The notes beneath the pieces are model-generated. The model was not told the DNA's origin, searched no databases, and saw nothing but the letters and a program-made list of their open reading frames with translations. Positions 50,388 through 58,954 of a stretch of DNA of 64,000 nt are shown in pieces; the stretch's first letter is position 1; the number at the start of each line of letters is the position of its first letter. Source of the DNA: Oscillospiraceae bacterium (GTDB lineage: Bacteria; Bacillota; Clostridia; Oscillospirales; Ruminococcaceae); assembly GCA_900768705.1 (NCBI GenBank), contig CAAGEB010000011.1:62001-126000 (forward strand), read 5' to 3'. A program made the translations under genes and the position numbers.

Positions 50388-50891
50388 TTATCCCTCCATA
50401 AGTTCGTTAAAATCATCAAAATCATCATAATTAATACCCGAGATATCTCCCAAGGCAAGCTTGACTGTGCCAAACTCACCCTCAACGGCGATATTCTCTC
50501 CGTCAAAGCCTGAAAGAACACACCTTACATTTTTCTCCGGCAAGCCCTCACAAAGCTTATAGGTTTTAAGTCTGATTTTCTTTCCGACAGACTGTTTCAG
50601 CTGATCAACTCTCCGCACGGAGCGCTCCAATCCCGCCGAACCAACCTCAAGATAATCAATCTTATCAATAAAATCCTGCTTATCGATTGCCGCATTTATC
50701 AAGCCGTCGATTGAAGTGCAGTCATCAATTGAAATGCCCTCGGGTTTATCAATGAGAATACGGAGGTACCAGCAAGCACCTTCCTTTACAAAAACCACAT
50801 CCCACAATGAGTAGCCGTGCTCCTCCACAATCGGTCGGACCGCTTTTTCAGCCGCCGCCTCAATTGTGCTGAATCCTTTTGCCAGTGCCAA
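50388..50891 (-). CDS. rimP: Ribosome maturation factor RimP
   Basis: 167 residues, starting at TTG 50891, seven bases after GGAGG; the frame is open further upstream but has no start with a ribosome site. RPIVEEHGYSLWDVVFVKEG (about 18-37), YLRILIDKPEGISIDDC and YLEVGSAGLERSVRR are RimP motifs. RimP helps 30S assembly. It is the first gene of the rimP-nusA-ylxR-ylxQ-infB-rbfA-nrnA-truB-ribF operon. Confidence 0.92.
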   Translation of the reverse strand: MALAKGFSTIEAAAEKAVRPIVEEHGYSLWDVVFVKEGACWYLRILIDKPEGISIDDCTSIDGLINAAIDKQDFIDKIDYLEVGSAGLERSVRRVDQLKQSVGKKIRLKTYKLCEGLPEKNVRCVLSGFDGENIAVEGEFGTVKLALGDISGINYDDFDDFNELMEG

Positions 50892-50991
50892 ACCAAAACC
50901 TCCTACAAAAAAGAATGCCGCAAAAAACTGCTCAGCTATCTTGCGACAACACCGCACAAAAATCCATGCGCATATTGCCTTAATACTACTT

Positions 50992-51016
50992 AAGACCGGA
51001 GCCTCGCCCCGGTCTT
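50992..51016 (-). other. Hairpin in the nusA-operon leader
   Basis: AAGACCGG and CCGGTCTT form a perfect 8-bp stem about 20 bases after the -10 box. No T-tract follows, so it is not a terminator; it could stabilise the message or be a target for NusA feedback. Confidence 0.45.
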
Positions 51017-51034
51017 ATGCCTGTTTACTGTAAT

Positions 51035-51063
51035 ATTATAGCACATTATATGCTAAAAATCAA
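51035..51063 (-). promoter_or_regulatory. Promoter of the rimP-nusA-infB operon
   Basis: TTGATT (51063-51058), 17-base spacer, TATAAT (51040-51035) on the minus strand. The rest of 51064-51180 shows no gene. Confidence 0.75.
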
Positions 51064-51192
51064 GGGGTTTTATTAAATTTTATATAGTTTTTATGTCTTT
51101 TTTGAGAATCTGCCCAAATTCTTTCGGGAGAACCGTTATACAGAGCAGGTAAGATATTTCTGAAAAAAGTTTGCTAAACACCATTATAAAAA

Positions 51193-51216
51193 TCCGCCCG
51201 GATTGCTCCGGGCGGA
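51193..51216 (-). terminator. Terminator of the rplK-rplA operon
   Basis: TCCGCCCGG and CCGGGCGGA form a perfect 9-bp stem with loop AGCAAT on the minus strand, followed by TTTTTATAATGG. Confidence 0.92.
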
Positions 51217-51234
51217 CAAAATATTCATAAACGA

Positions 51235-51927
51235 TTATACACCGAACTTCAGTGTATTCACCTTAACGCCGGGACCCATTGTGGAAGAAACAGTACAGCT
51301 CTTGATGTACTGACCCTTTGCTGCAGCAGGCTTAGCCTTAACAACAGCCTCCATAAGAGCATTGAAGTTCTCCTCCAGCTTCTCGCTGCCGAAAGATGCC
51401 TTTCCGATAGGGCAGTGAATAATATTGGACTTATCCAGACGATACTCAATCTTACCTGCCTTTGCCTCGGAAACAGCCTTGGCAACATCGGGAGTTACGG
51501 TTCCTGCCTTAGGAGTAGGCATAAGACCTCTCGGACCGAGAACCTTACCGAGTCTGCCGACAACGCCCATCATATCGGGAGTTGCGATAACAACCTCGAA
51601 ATCAAACCAACCGCCCTGAATCTTTGCGATTGTGCTGTCATCAGCAATATAATCAGCACCGGCAGCCTTTGCGTCAGCTTCCTTCTCAGGCTTGCAGAAT
51701 ACCAGAGTTCTGATGGTCTTACCTGTTCCGTTAGGAAGAACAACCGCACCGCGAACCTGCTGGTCAGCGTGACGGGAGTCAACACCCAGACGAATATGAA
51801 GCTCAACGGTTTCGTCAAACTTTGCCTTAGCAGTCTTGCAAACAAGATCAAGAGCCTCGCCGGACTCGTAAATCTTTGTAGAATCAACAAGCTTTGCGCT
51901 GTCGATATACTTCTTTCCGTGTTTCAT
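51235..51927 (-). CDS. rplA: 50S ribosomal protein L1
   Basis: 230 residues, normal length. KTAKAKFDETVELHIRLGVD (31-50), VVLPNGTGKT, the conserved VLGPRGLMPTPKAGTVTPDV near residue 130 and IEYRLDKSNIIHCPIGKASF are all present. L1 binds 23S rRNA at the L1 stalk and represses its own operon in many bacteria. It follows rplK by 48 bases. Confidence 0.97.
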   Translation of the reverse strand: MKHGKKYIDSAKLVDSTKIYESGEALDLVCKTAKAKFDETVELHIRLGVDSRHADQQVRGAVVLPNGTGKTIRTLVFCKPEKEADAKAAGADYIADDSTIAKIQGGWFDFEVVIATPDMMGVVGRLGKVLGPRGLMPTPKAGTVTPDVAKAVSEAKAGKIEYRLDKSNIIHCPIGKASFGSEKLEENFNALMEAVVKAKPAAAKGQYIKSCTVSSTMGPGVKVNTLKFGV

Positions 51928-51975
51928 TTAATATCCTCCTTGTGGTAAAGCGGAAATAATCCTCCCACTGTACTA

Positions 51976-52401
51976 TCAGTCAGCAACCTCTACACCCATA
52001 GAACGGCAGGTACCTGCAATCATAGAAATAGCAGTATCAATGTTAGCCGCATTAAGATCGGGCATCTTCATCTCTGCGATTTCCTTAAGCTGTGCCTTGG
52101 TAATCTTTGCAACCTTGGTCTTGTTGGGTACGCCGGAACCGCTCTCAATCTTGCAAGCCTTCTTGATAAGAACGCTTGCAGGCGGAGTCTTGGTGATAAA
52201 TGTGAAGCTTCTGTCTGCGTAAACTGTGATAACAACAGGAATAATCAGACCTGCCTTATCCTTTGTACGCTCATTGAATTCCTTGGTAAACGCCATAATA
52301 TTTACGCCGTGCTGACCGAGTGCCGGACCAACAGGCGGAGCCGGTGTAGCTTTGCCGGCAGGAATTTGCAATTTAATAAATCCTACAACCTTCTGTGCCA
52401 T
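51976..52401 (-). CDS. rplK: 50S ribosomal protein L11
   Basis: 141 residues from ATG 52401, with GGAGG 9 bases upstream. FIKLQIPAGKATPAPPVGPA, LGQHGVNIMAFTKEFNERT and TPPASVLIKKACKIESGSG are diagnostic. L11 forms the GTPase-associated centre base with 23S rRNA. It lies 147 bases after nusG. Confidence 0.97.
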   Translation of the reverse strand: MAQKVVGFIKLQIPAGKATPAPPVGPALGQHGVNIMAFTKEFNERTKDKAGLIIPVVITVYADRSFTFITKTPPASVLIKKACKIESGSGVPNKTKVAKITKAQLKEIAEMKMPDLNAANIDTAISMIAGTCRSMGVEVAD

Positions 52402-52547
52402 TACAATTAACCTCCATAAATTTGCGGTTTCAATCACGAATCCGAGAGGAAACATCCTTGCCGCTGCGATTAATATAAACCATAATGCAACGGACGATTA
52501 TCGGCTCTGCGGTTCGCCAAACCGATTTAAAACGATTTTCGCTTTCC

Positions 52548-53078
52548 TCAGATCATCTTTTTGATCGAGGACAATTCAAGCGATGTGGGTGTAACTTCTC
52601 CGAACATATTGGTGATATCAACAACCGCCGTGCGGTTCTGTTCATCAATTTCGGAAACAGTTCCCTCAAAGCCCTCGAAAACGCCCTGCTTAATTTCGAC
52701 ATGATCGCCGACAGCAATGGCAACGGGAGCTTCCTTCTTGCCCTGCTCAAGTTCCCTTACTTCATTCTCGCTGAGAGGTGTGGGCTTTGACTCGGGACCT
52801 ACAAATCCGGTCACGCCTCTGGTATTTCTGCATATATACCATGACTCGTTGGTTTCCACCATTTTCACGAAAACATAGCCGGGATAAACCTTATCCTCAA
52901 CCTCAACAACCTTGCCATTGTCTTTTTCAACGGTTCTGGTTACGGTGGGAACAGCCACATCTTCAATCAGATGCTGAAGATTTCTGTTTTCAACGAGCTT
53001 CATTATATCCGCCGCTACTTTGTTTTCATAGCCCGAATAGGTATGAAGAATATACCATTTTGCTTCTGAGTCAGCCAT
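52548..53078 (-). CDS. nusG: Transcription termination/antitermination protein NusG
   Basis: 176 residues. The NGN domain opens WYILHTYSGYENKVAADIMK (8-27) and has VYPGYVFVKM; the KOW domain has VGDHVEIKQGVFEGFEGTV (about 125-143). NusG contacts RNA polymerase and modulates pausing and Rho action. It follows secE by 14 bases. Confidence 0.97.
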   Translation of the reverse strand: MADSEAKWYILHTYSGYENKVAADIMKLVENRNLQHLIEDVAVPTVTRTVEKDNGKVVEVEDKVYPGYVFVKMVETNESWYICRNTRGVTGFVGPESKPTPLSENEVRELEQGKKEAPVAIAVGDHVEIKQGVFEGFEGTVSEIDEQNRTAVVDITNMFGEVTPTSLELSSIKKMI

Positions 53079-53092
53079 ACTTACCCCCTAAA

Positions 53093-53422
53093 TCAGCCGT
53101 GGAACACCAAGTTGTTGAGCAAGCCGAACAGTGAATCCAGTCCGAAAATAACCAAACCTGCCAGAACGCACACAATGATAACCACAACCGTGTTATGAGT
53201 GGTTTCCTTGGGCGTAGGCCATACGACCTTCTTGAACTCAGACTTCGCATCCTTGAAGAATTTTTTAATGCTTCTCTTCTTTTTTGCGGGCTTCTGAGCC
53301 GATTTTGAATCCTTTGCAGGCTTTTCGCTCTTCTCTTTCTTTGCAGCACCGGTTCCGGTCACTGCGGACTCATCCGATGTCGGCTCGGAGGATTTTTTTC
53401 GGGTATCCAATTCCTTCGCCAT
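53093..53422 (-). CDS. secE: Preprotein translocase subunit SecE
   Basis: 109 residues. A charged, Lys/Ser/Ala-rich N-terminal extension (1-50) precedes the conserved amphipathic helix FKDAKSEFKKVVWPTPKET and one membrane helix (about 77-97), the minimal SecE of Firmicutes. It clamps the SecYEG channel. It lies between rpmG and nusG. Confidence 0.95.
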   Translation of the reverse strand: MAKELDTRKKSSEPTSDESAVTGTGAAKKEKSEKPAKDSKSAQKPAKKKRSIKKFFKDAKSEFKKVVWPTPKETTHNTVVVIIVCVLAGLVIFGLDSLFGLLNNLVFHG

Positions 53423-53437
53423 CCTGAATCCTCCCTG

Positions 53438-53587
53438 TTACTTGGTTTCTTTGTGAAGAGTGTGTTTCTTGCAGAATCTGCAGTACTTGTTCATCTCGAG
53501 TCTGTCGGGATCGTTTTTCTTGTTCTTCATGGTGTTGTAATTGCGCTGCTTGCACTCCGAACACGCCAGTGTAATTTTAACTCTCAC
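53438..53587 (-). CDS. rpmG: 50S ribosomal protein L33
   Basis: 49 residues from GTG 53587, with GGAGG 8 bases upstream. CSECKQRNYNTMKNKKNDPD and NKYCRFCKKHTLHKETK supply the four-Cys zinc-binding version of L33 (Cys9, Cys12, Cys36, Cys39). It is the first gene of rpmG-secE-nusG-rplK-rplA and is downstream of a consensus promoter. Confidence 0.96.
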   Translation of the reverse strand: MRVKITLACSECKQRNYNTMKNKKNDPDRLEMNKYCRFCKKHTLHKETK

Positions 53588-53701
53588 TTTCGGCACCTCC
53601 TACTTTCTGTATTGCCTCCCTCGCCGCGGTATTGCGTTTTTATACGGGGCAGAGCCTGTGCAAAATTGCACAAAAAAATATACCCCATACGAGGTATCTT
53701 C

Positions 53702-53730
53702 ATTTTACCATACATTTTTATATTTGTCAA
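53702..53730 (-). promoter_or_regulatory. Promoter of the rpmG-secE-nusG-rplKA operon
   Basis: TTGACA (53730-53725), 17-base spacer, TAAAAT (53707-53702) on the minus strand, 115 bases before rpmG. Confidence 0.85.
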
Positions 53731-53773
53731 GTACTTTTTATGATTTTTTTACATTTTGTTATAAGAATTCCAT

Positions 53774-54388
53774 TCAATCCTTTTCTCCATTATCGGCAGA
53801 CTCCTCATCTTCTCCGTTTTCCTCAAAGAGAATATCGCAGAAATGCTCCTCGCTTTCCACAAAGCAGCAGCTGTCCTGTGAGTAAATTACTATAACTTTC
53901 ACACCTTTTCCGATAAACCGTCCGTTGGCGGAAACCGCTCTGAAAAGATAGCTTCTCATTCCGTGAACGACTTCTATAACCCCGAAGCTGTCCTTTTCAA
54001 TATCCTCGATAACCTTTCCGGAAAGCCCCTCCAGTTCCTTTTCGGAGGGTTCCGAGCTTTTATGGAATTTCAGATAGATAGGAGAAAACACGACGCTCAC
54101 AAGAAAATTGAAGAAAATTCCCGCCACCGCCGCAAACAGCATAGACATCCAGCCCGCAAGCCCTGCAGCGTCCATCAGCAATCCCGCCGCGGACGCCGCA
54201 AAAACGGCAATAATCAGCCTGAGCATATTTTTCGGAAAAACCGTCTGCCACAAATCACGGTTCTTTTTGTTTTCAAAAAGCACTCCTGCGTCCGGGAAAA
54301 AGACCTTTCCGAAAAAAATCCACGCTACCGTCTGTGCAAGCAGGTATATACCGGACAGCACTATCAGAACAACATAAAAACTTCTCAA
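53774..54388 (-). CDS. NfeD-like membrane protein
   Basis: About 204 residues from TTG 54388; GGGAGG lies 13 bases upstream, a little far, so the start is not certain, and the longer reading begins inside the upstream gene. Helices at about 5-25, 52-75 and 80-103 are followed by an OB-fold-like C-terminal domain (LSGKVIEDIEKDSFGVIEVV, then SANGRFIGKGVKVIVIYSQD), the usual NfeD layout. NfeD proteins partner SPFH/flotillin proteins or site-specific proteases; none is nearby. It follows the CBS-domain gene by five bases. Confidence 0.7.
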   Translation of the reverse strand: MRSFYVVLIVLSGIYLLAQTVAWIFFGKVFFPDAGVLFENKKNRDLWQTVFPKNMLRLIIAVFAASAAGLLMDAAGLAGWMSMLFAAVAGIFFNFLVSVVFSPIYLKFHKSSEPSEKELEGLSGKVIEDIEKDSFGVIEVVHGMRSYLFRAVSANGRFIGKGVKVIVIYSQDSCCFVESEEHFCDILFEENGEDEESADNGEKD

Positions 54389-54393
54389 TTGGC

Positions 54394-55692
54394 TTAATTT
54401 TCCTCCCGCTGCTCCGTTTGTCTTTTGACCGCAATCCGAACTTTCTTTATACGAAGCTCTGACACCTCCAGAACCGTTACCGTAAAGATATCCGTTTGTA
54501 CCACTGCCCCGTTTTCGGGAATGCTGCCGAACAGACCCAGAACCCATCCCGCCACGGTATGAGCTTCGCTGTCAATCTCCGCATCCAGCTCCCTGCTGTC
54601 AAAAAATCTTCTCAGGCTGTTCAGGGAAACATCTCCATATACCTCAAAGGTATTATCCGAAAGCACTGTCACCGGGCTTATAACCTCGTCGCTTTCGTCC
54701 CAGATTTCTCCTACCAGCTCCTCCAGCAAATCCTCAAGAGTTACAATTCCGAGAGTCCCTCCATGCTGGTCGAGAACAACGCCCATGTGACATTTTTTCT
54801 TCTGCATTGTGCGAAGCACTTCGGAGATTTTCAGCATACTCGGAAAGTATATCGTTTCCTGAATCAGCTCCCTTACGGTAAGCTCTCTGCCTTTTGCCTC
54901 ATACGCCTTAATGAAATCCTTTTCGTTGATAACACCTATTATATTGTCAATATTCTTTTCATACACGGGCATTCTGGAATATTCTTCACTGAGGAATTTT
55001 GCCCGCACTTCGGACGCACTGTCCGTAACATCCACAGCCACCAGCCGCACTCTAGGCGTAATAATCTCGTCCACGGTTATCTCGTCAAACTGAAGTGCCG
55101 AACGGACAAGATTTCCCTCCTGCTGCTCCAGAACGCCTTCGTTTTCTATTTCATCGATAACCACCATCAGCTCCTCTTCGGTCATACTTACCGAATTCTT
55201 CTTATGAAACAGCTTGGCAAAGAGCTTTTTCAGAAGAATAAACAATGCCGAAAAGGGTGTAAAAATAAACATCAGAAAGGAAATTATCCCGGAAATGCCG
55301 ATACAGACTTCCTCCGCATAATCCTTTGCGATACTTTTCGGCATAACCTCGCCGAAAATCAGCACTATCACCGTTGTTGCCGCCGTTGCTACAAGAGAGC
55401 CGTATTTTTCTCCCACCAACGCAATGGACACAATTGTTGCAAGAGATGATGTGGCAATATTGACTATGTTATTTCCGATAAGAATCGTAGTGAGCGCCTT
55501 ATCGTATTTCCCGAGAATTTTCAAGGCTCTTGCCGCAGCCTTTGAGCCTTTTCGTTCGGTTTTGGTGTGAGGGTCGGTTCCTCCTTCCGCCAAACTTTTC
55601 AGCCGAATTCGATTCACACTTGAAAAAGCGGTTTCCGACGCTGAAAAAAAAGCGGAACACAATATCAGAACAATAATAATTGCAATGTCCAT
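54394..55692 (-). CDS. CNNM/CBS-pair/CorC_HlyC membrane protein (hemolysin C-like)
   Basis: 432 residues from ATG 55692, with GGAGAG 8 bases upstream; the start overlaps the HAD-gene stop by one base. A CNNM/DUF21 membrane domain (1-190) has SAFFSASETAFSSVNRIRL and a VIVLIFGEVMPKSIAKDYAE motif. Two CBS domains (about 205-330) contain ITPRVRLVAVDV and LDQHGGTLGIVTLEDLLEELV. A CorC_HlyC domain (about 345-425) ends the protein. Members are Mg2+ or Co2+ efflux or transport proteins; old 'hemolysin' names are not functional. Confidence 0.92.
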   Translation of the reverse strand: MDIAIIIVLILCSAFFSASETAFSSVNRIRLKSLAEGGTDPHTKTERKGSKAAARALKILGKYDKALTTILIGNNIVNIATSSLATIVSIALVGEKYGSLVATAATTVIVLIFGEVMPKSIAKDYAEEVCIGISGIISFLMFIFTPFSALFILLKKLFAKLFHKKNSVSMTEEELMVVIDEIENEGVLEQQEGNLVRSALQFDEITVDEIITPRVRLVAVDVTDSASEVRAKFLSEEYSRMPVYEKNIDNIIGVINEKDFIKAYEAKGRELTVRELIQETIYFPSMLKISEVLRTMQKKKCHMGVVLDQHGGTLGIVTLEDLLEELVGEIWDESDEVISPVTVLSDNTFEVYGDVSLNSLRRFFDSRELDAEIDSEAHTVAGWVLGLFGSIPENGAVVQTDIFTVTVLEVSELRIKKVRIAVKRQTEQREEN

Positions 55693-56498
55693 CAATAATT
55701 CTCTCCGTTATCGAAAGCGTATCTTCTGATACATTGGGTAACTCCGCCGCTGTTATTATCCGGTGCTGTGAAACGGCATAGCTTCTTGACATCATCGTGG
55801 CCGTTTTCCATACAGAAGCTCCAGTCCGCCGAAGTCAGCATATCCACATCATTGAAGTAATCCCCGAATACCATCGTCTCACTGCGGCTGACGGAAAGCG
55901 TTTTCATAAGTTCCCGCAAAGCCTTTCCCTTACTTACTCCCGCAGCCATAACATCCATCCAGATTTCTCCCGATACCTGAACATTGAGTTTATCCCCGAA
56001 CAGCTTATCCAGCTCGGGCTTTCCATGGGAAAGCGTTCCCCGTTCATCGCATACCGCCAGCTTATATACAGTATCCTTTATATTGTGAAAATCATCAATT
56101 TCCTTATGATTTCGATAAAATCTTCCCACCTCAGCCGAAAACTCGTCCGAGGCTTTAAGGTGATAAACCCCACCCTCTGCGCAGACCACCAGTTTAAATC
56201 CTCCGATCCGCTCGCAGGCGTCCAGAAGTTCGTTGAATATGTTTCTGTCCAAAGCGGTAACATTTATTGGTTTTCCGTCCAGATATGTGCAGGCTCCGTT
56301 ATCGCATATATACGCAATCTTATTCCTGTAATTCTCCGGGAAAAGATGATCAACCGCAGTGTATGTACGGCCGCTTGCCACCGTAAATACTATTTTTCTC
56401 TTTCTCAGTTCATCAAGCACCTCAAAAAAATCGGCGGGCAGCTGTTTATTGTCATCCAGCAGCGTGCCGTCCATATCAGAGGCAATCAGTTTTATCAT
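55692..56498 (-). CDS. Cof-type HAD-IIB hydrolase
   Basis: 268 residues. The catalytic motif ASDMDGTLLDDNKQLP (6-21), motif II VFTVASGRTY, the Lys-containing SKGKALRELM and the final GDYFNDVDMLTSAD are the HAD IIB set. The cap is the Cof type. Such proteins dephosphorylate sugar phosphates, FMN or pyridoxal phosphate; the substrate is unknown. AAGGAG lies upstream of the ATG. Confidence 0.92.
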   Translation of the reverse strand: MIKLIASDMDGTLLDDNKQLPADFFEVLDELRKRKIVFTVASGRTYTAVDHLFPENYRNKIAYICDNGACTYLDGKPINVTALDRNIFNELLDACERIGGFKLVVCAEGGVYHLKASDEFSAEVGRFYRNHKEIDDFHNIKDTVYKLAVCDERGTLSHGKPELDKLFGDKLNVQVSGEIWMDVMAAGVSKGKALRELMKTLSVSRSETMVFGDYFNDVDMLTSADWSFCMENGHDDVKKLCRFTAPDNNSGGVTQCIRRYAFDNGENY

Positions 56499-56521
56499 AG
56501 CCGTCTCCTTAATCCGAATTA

Positions 56522-57487
56522 TCAGTTAAGCAAGCCCTTACCCGTTTTGTTATTCAAAGCGGCGTTATAAAGGCTCATATCAAAATGCCTTACCGCATCC
56601 ATAAGCTCTCCCGCAATATCCTCCGGAATATCTTCTTTTTCTGCCATTCTCTCAAAAGCACTTATAAACTGCTTTCGCAGTGCATGAGTTTCTCTCATTG
56701 CCAAGCCTATATGAACCCTTTCGCCGGTATCGGCGTTTTTCAGATTCGTTATATCCTTGTTCAGCCTGTTCATCAGCAGACTGAAGCTGTCGCCCTCCGA
56801 ATGCTTGAAAATTCTCCTATGATAAATCATTGCTTTGCAAAGTGCGGGAATATTAAACTCATTGGGAACAACATGGTACACGGACAGGAGAGTAAGAAGG
56901 AATTCCTCTATTGAGGCAAATTTCTCGGACAATCCCATAGTCATGGTTATACTGTCAACCCTAGCATCGGCAAATTTCAAAGCGGAGTCCAGTGCCGTTT
57001 TTGCAGTGTTCATCGGGCATAAATCAATGGGTATGGGAATGTTGTTTTTCAGAATATTCACATAGGACGCCGCCTCCTCCGGTTTCATCAGCTTAAAGTT
57101 AGAAACCAGCCGAACAACGGCTATTGTTCCGTCAATTCTTTCGGAAGCATAAATAACTGCGGGACGAGGCGGCTTTTCCGTTGCGGGAAGCTCCAGCATA
57201 ACCGGCACATCGGTCTTGATGCCGTTTTTCAGATTAGAAAGCGTAACCAGCAGATAATCATAATTGAAGGCTTCCGCCATATCAAGAAACATCGGATCAA
57301 TAAGCCTGAAAATATATCCTATTCCTTTGGGAAGATCAGGCATAAGCATTGCGGTGCGGAAATCGATCTCCGCATACTTTATCCCCGCCTGTGCAAGGGC
57401 TTCAAGATATGCGTAGATATACTTCGTATCCACATTATCCGCCAGAGTATTTACACTCAAACTATTGTCTATAATAACCGTCTTCAT
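56522..57487 (-). CDS. HMGL-like TIM-barrel protein with degenerate DRE motif
   Basis: 321 residues. VIIDNSLSVNTL opens where DRE-TIM metallolyases (homocitrate or isopropylmalate synthases, HMG-CoA lyase) have a D-x-x-x-R-D-G motif; here the second Asp and the Arg are absent. LEALAQAGIKYAEIDF and SALKFADARVDSITMTMGLSE resemble beta-strands 1-2 and 6-7 of the fold. The metal ligands His-x-His are not obvious. I infer a divergent, possibly non-lyase paralogue; the substrate is unknown. It precedes no biosynthetic gene. A weak ribosome site (GGACGG) is upstream. Confidence 0.6.
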   Translation of the reverse strand: MKTVIIDNSLSVNTLADNVDTKYIYAYLEALAQAGIKYAEIDFRTAMLMPDLPKGIGYIFRLIDPMFLDMAEAFNYDYLLVTLSNLKNGIKTDVPVMLELPATEKPPRPAVIYASERIDGTIAVVRLVSNFKLMKPEEAASYVNILKNNIPIPIDLCPMNTAKTALDSALKFADARVDSITMTMGLSEKFASIEEFLLTLLSVYHVVPNEFNIPALCKAMIYHRRIFKHSEGDSFSLLMNRLNKDITNLKNADTGERVHIGLAMRETHALRKQFISAFERMAEKEDIPEDIAGELMDAVRHFDMSLYNAALNNKTGKGLLN

Positions 57488-57502
57488 ATTCCGTCCGATC
57501 TG

Positions 57503-58381
57503 TTACTCTATATTCTGAATTTGCTCACGGATTTTTTCAATCTCGCTTTTCTGATCTACCACTATTTTTGTGACTTCCACATCCTGTACCTTGGAGCCAA
57601 TGGTATTTGTCTCCCGATTCATTTCCTGTACAAGAAAATCCAGCTTTCTGCCCACCGGCTCGCTGCCTTCCAGCATTTCCCGGAATTGCGAAATATGGGA
57701 ACGAAGCCGCACTGTTTCCTCGTCCACTGCGGTTTTTTCGGAAAAAATACCCGCTTCGAGGAGGATACGATTTTCGTCGATATTCTTTCCCTCCAGCACC
57801 TCGTTCATACGGTCAAAAAGCCTTTTGCGGTAGTTTTCGGTGATCATCGGAGAACGGCTTTCAATGATTTCCACATTGCCTTCGATAACTTTTAGGCGGG
57901 AAAGAATATCAGCCTTCATGCGGCTGCCCTCCCTTTCCCTCATTTCAATAAAGCTTGACAAAGCCTCCTCCGCAACAGATTTAATATCCGACCATAACTG
58001 TTCCTCGTCAACTTCGGCTTTCACCACGGTAAAGGCATCGGGTATTCTCATAACATCTGCCAGAGACAGATTATCCGCCAAACCGAACTCGTCCTTTATT
58101 GCCCTTAGTGCCTCAATGTAATCCCCCACAATTTCTTTGTTGACGGTGATTTTTTCCGAAACTGCCGTTACATTCTGAAGCTGAACCGAAACCTCAACCT
58201 TTCCGCGGCTGATTTTCTCTTGAAGAAGGGCTTTCAATCTTTCTTCGGCAAATGCCAGACTGCGTGGAAGTCTGCTTGAAAATTCATAATAGCGATGGTT
58301 AACCGAGCGTATTTCCACGGTAATATCACGACCGTTAAGCACATTGCTGCTGCGGCCGTAGCCGGTCATACTCCTTATCAT
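57503..58381 (-). CDS. YicC-family endoribonuclease-like protein
   Basis: 292 residues. RSMTGYGRSSNVLNGRDITV (3-22), EIRSVNHRYYEFSSRLPR, and GRKLDFLVQEMNRETNTIGSK near the C-terminus are the YicC (UPF0701) signature. E. coli YicC has been linked to degradation of a small RNA. In many Clostridia it is next to gmk and rpoZ, which are not here. It ends 15 bases before the HMGL-like gene. Confidence 0.92.
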   Translation of the reverse strand: MIRSMTGYGRSSNVLNGRDITVEIRSVNHRYYEFSSRLPRSLAFAEERLKALLQEKISRGKVEVSVQLQNVTAVSEKITVNKEIVGDYIEALRAIKDEFGLADNLSLADVMRIPDAFTVVKAEVDEEQLWSDIKSVAEEALSSFIEMREREGSRMKADILSRLKVIEGNVEIIESRSPMITENYRKRLFDRMNEVLEGKNIDENRILLEAGIFSEKTAVDEETVRLRSHISQFREMLEGSEPVGRKLDFLVQEMNRETNTIGSKVQDVEVTKIVVDQKSEIEKIREQIQNIE

Positions 58382-58402
58382 ATCTGTACCTCCATAAATA
58401 AA

Positions 58403-58954
58403 TTATATATTATCTTTTGTTTTTGAGTACCGTTTACTTGCCCGTATAAGTCTGGGACGATTATACCTCTGTATTATCACATAAACCAGATCAGCCAACG
58501 ATCCTATAACGGATGTGGCGCAAAATATTCCGAAGCTTCCGAAGGGTATTGCAAAAAGCATTGCCAACAGGCTTGCCGCAATACACAGCCAATGAATAAT
58601 CTCCGCCTGACAGCCTGCCCCGAGAACCTCCTCAATGCTGTGCTGCTTCAGAGAGAAATATTCCCCACGGAAGGTGGGCAGAAAATCCTTCCAGCATTTC
58701 ACCTTCAGCTTTTTATACAATGATTTTTCAAAGCTCTTTTCGGAAAACCAGCTGCGCGAGTAATCAACCTTATTTTTCATTATAAAATCACAAACCGTTC
58801 CGATTGCCATTCTCACGGTAAAGTGATAGCATATCGTCATTGATGTAACGCCAAGCGTCAGAAAAACAGATTGCTTTTGTCCGACAAACAGCCCGAAAAA
58901 TACGAATGTCAGCACCAGTGTAATTCCCGAAATGACAAACATTGATTTTTTCAT
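58403..58954 (-). CDS. CrtO-like membrane acyltransferase-family protein
   Basis: 183 residues, with helices at about 5-25, 32-50, 125-145 and 150-165. From residue about 70 the pattern WFSEKSFEKSLYKKLKVKCW, then QAEIIHWLCIAA and a final VIIQRYNRPRLIR resembles the CrtO acyltransferase (glycosyl-4,4'-diaponeurosporenoate acyltransferase) family, whose staphylococcal member has AELIHW and VQRYNRPRL. No carotenoid gene is in the window, so the acyl acceptor is unknown here. It overlaps the PLP enzyme gene by four bases. Confidence 0.65.
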   Translation of the reverse strand: MKKSMFVISGITLVLTFVFFGLFVGQKQSVFLTLGVTSMTICYHFTVRMAIGTVCDFIMKNKVDYSRSWFSEKSFEKSLYKKLKVKCWKDFLPTFRGEYFSLKQHSIEEVLGAGCQAEIIHWLCIAASLLAMLFAIPFGSFGIFCATSVIGSLADLVYVIIQRYNRPRLIRASKRYSKTKDNI

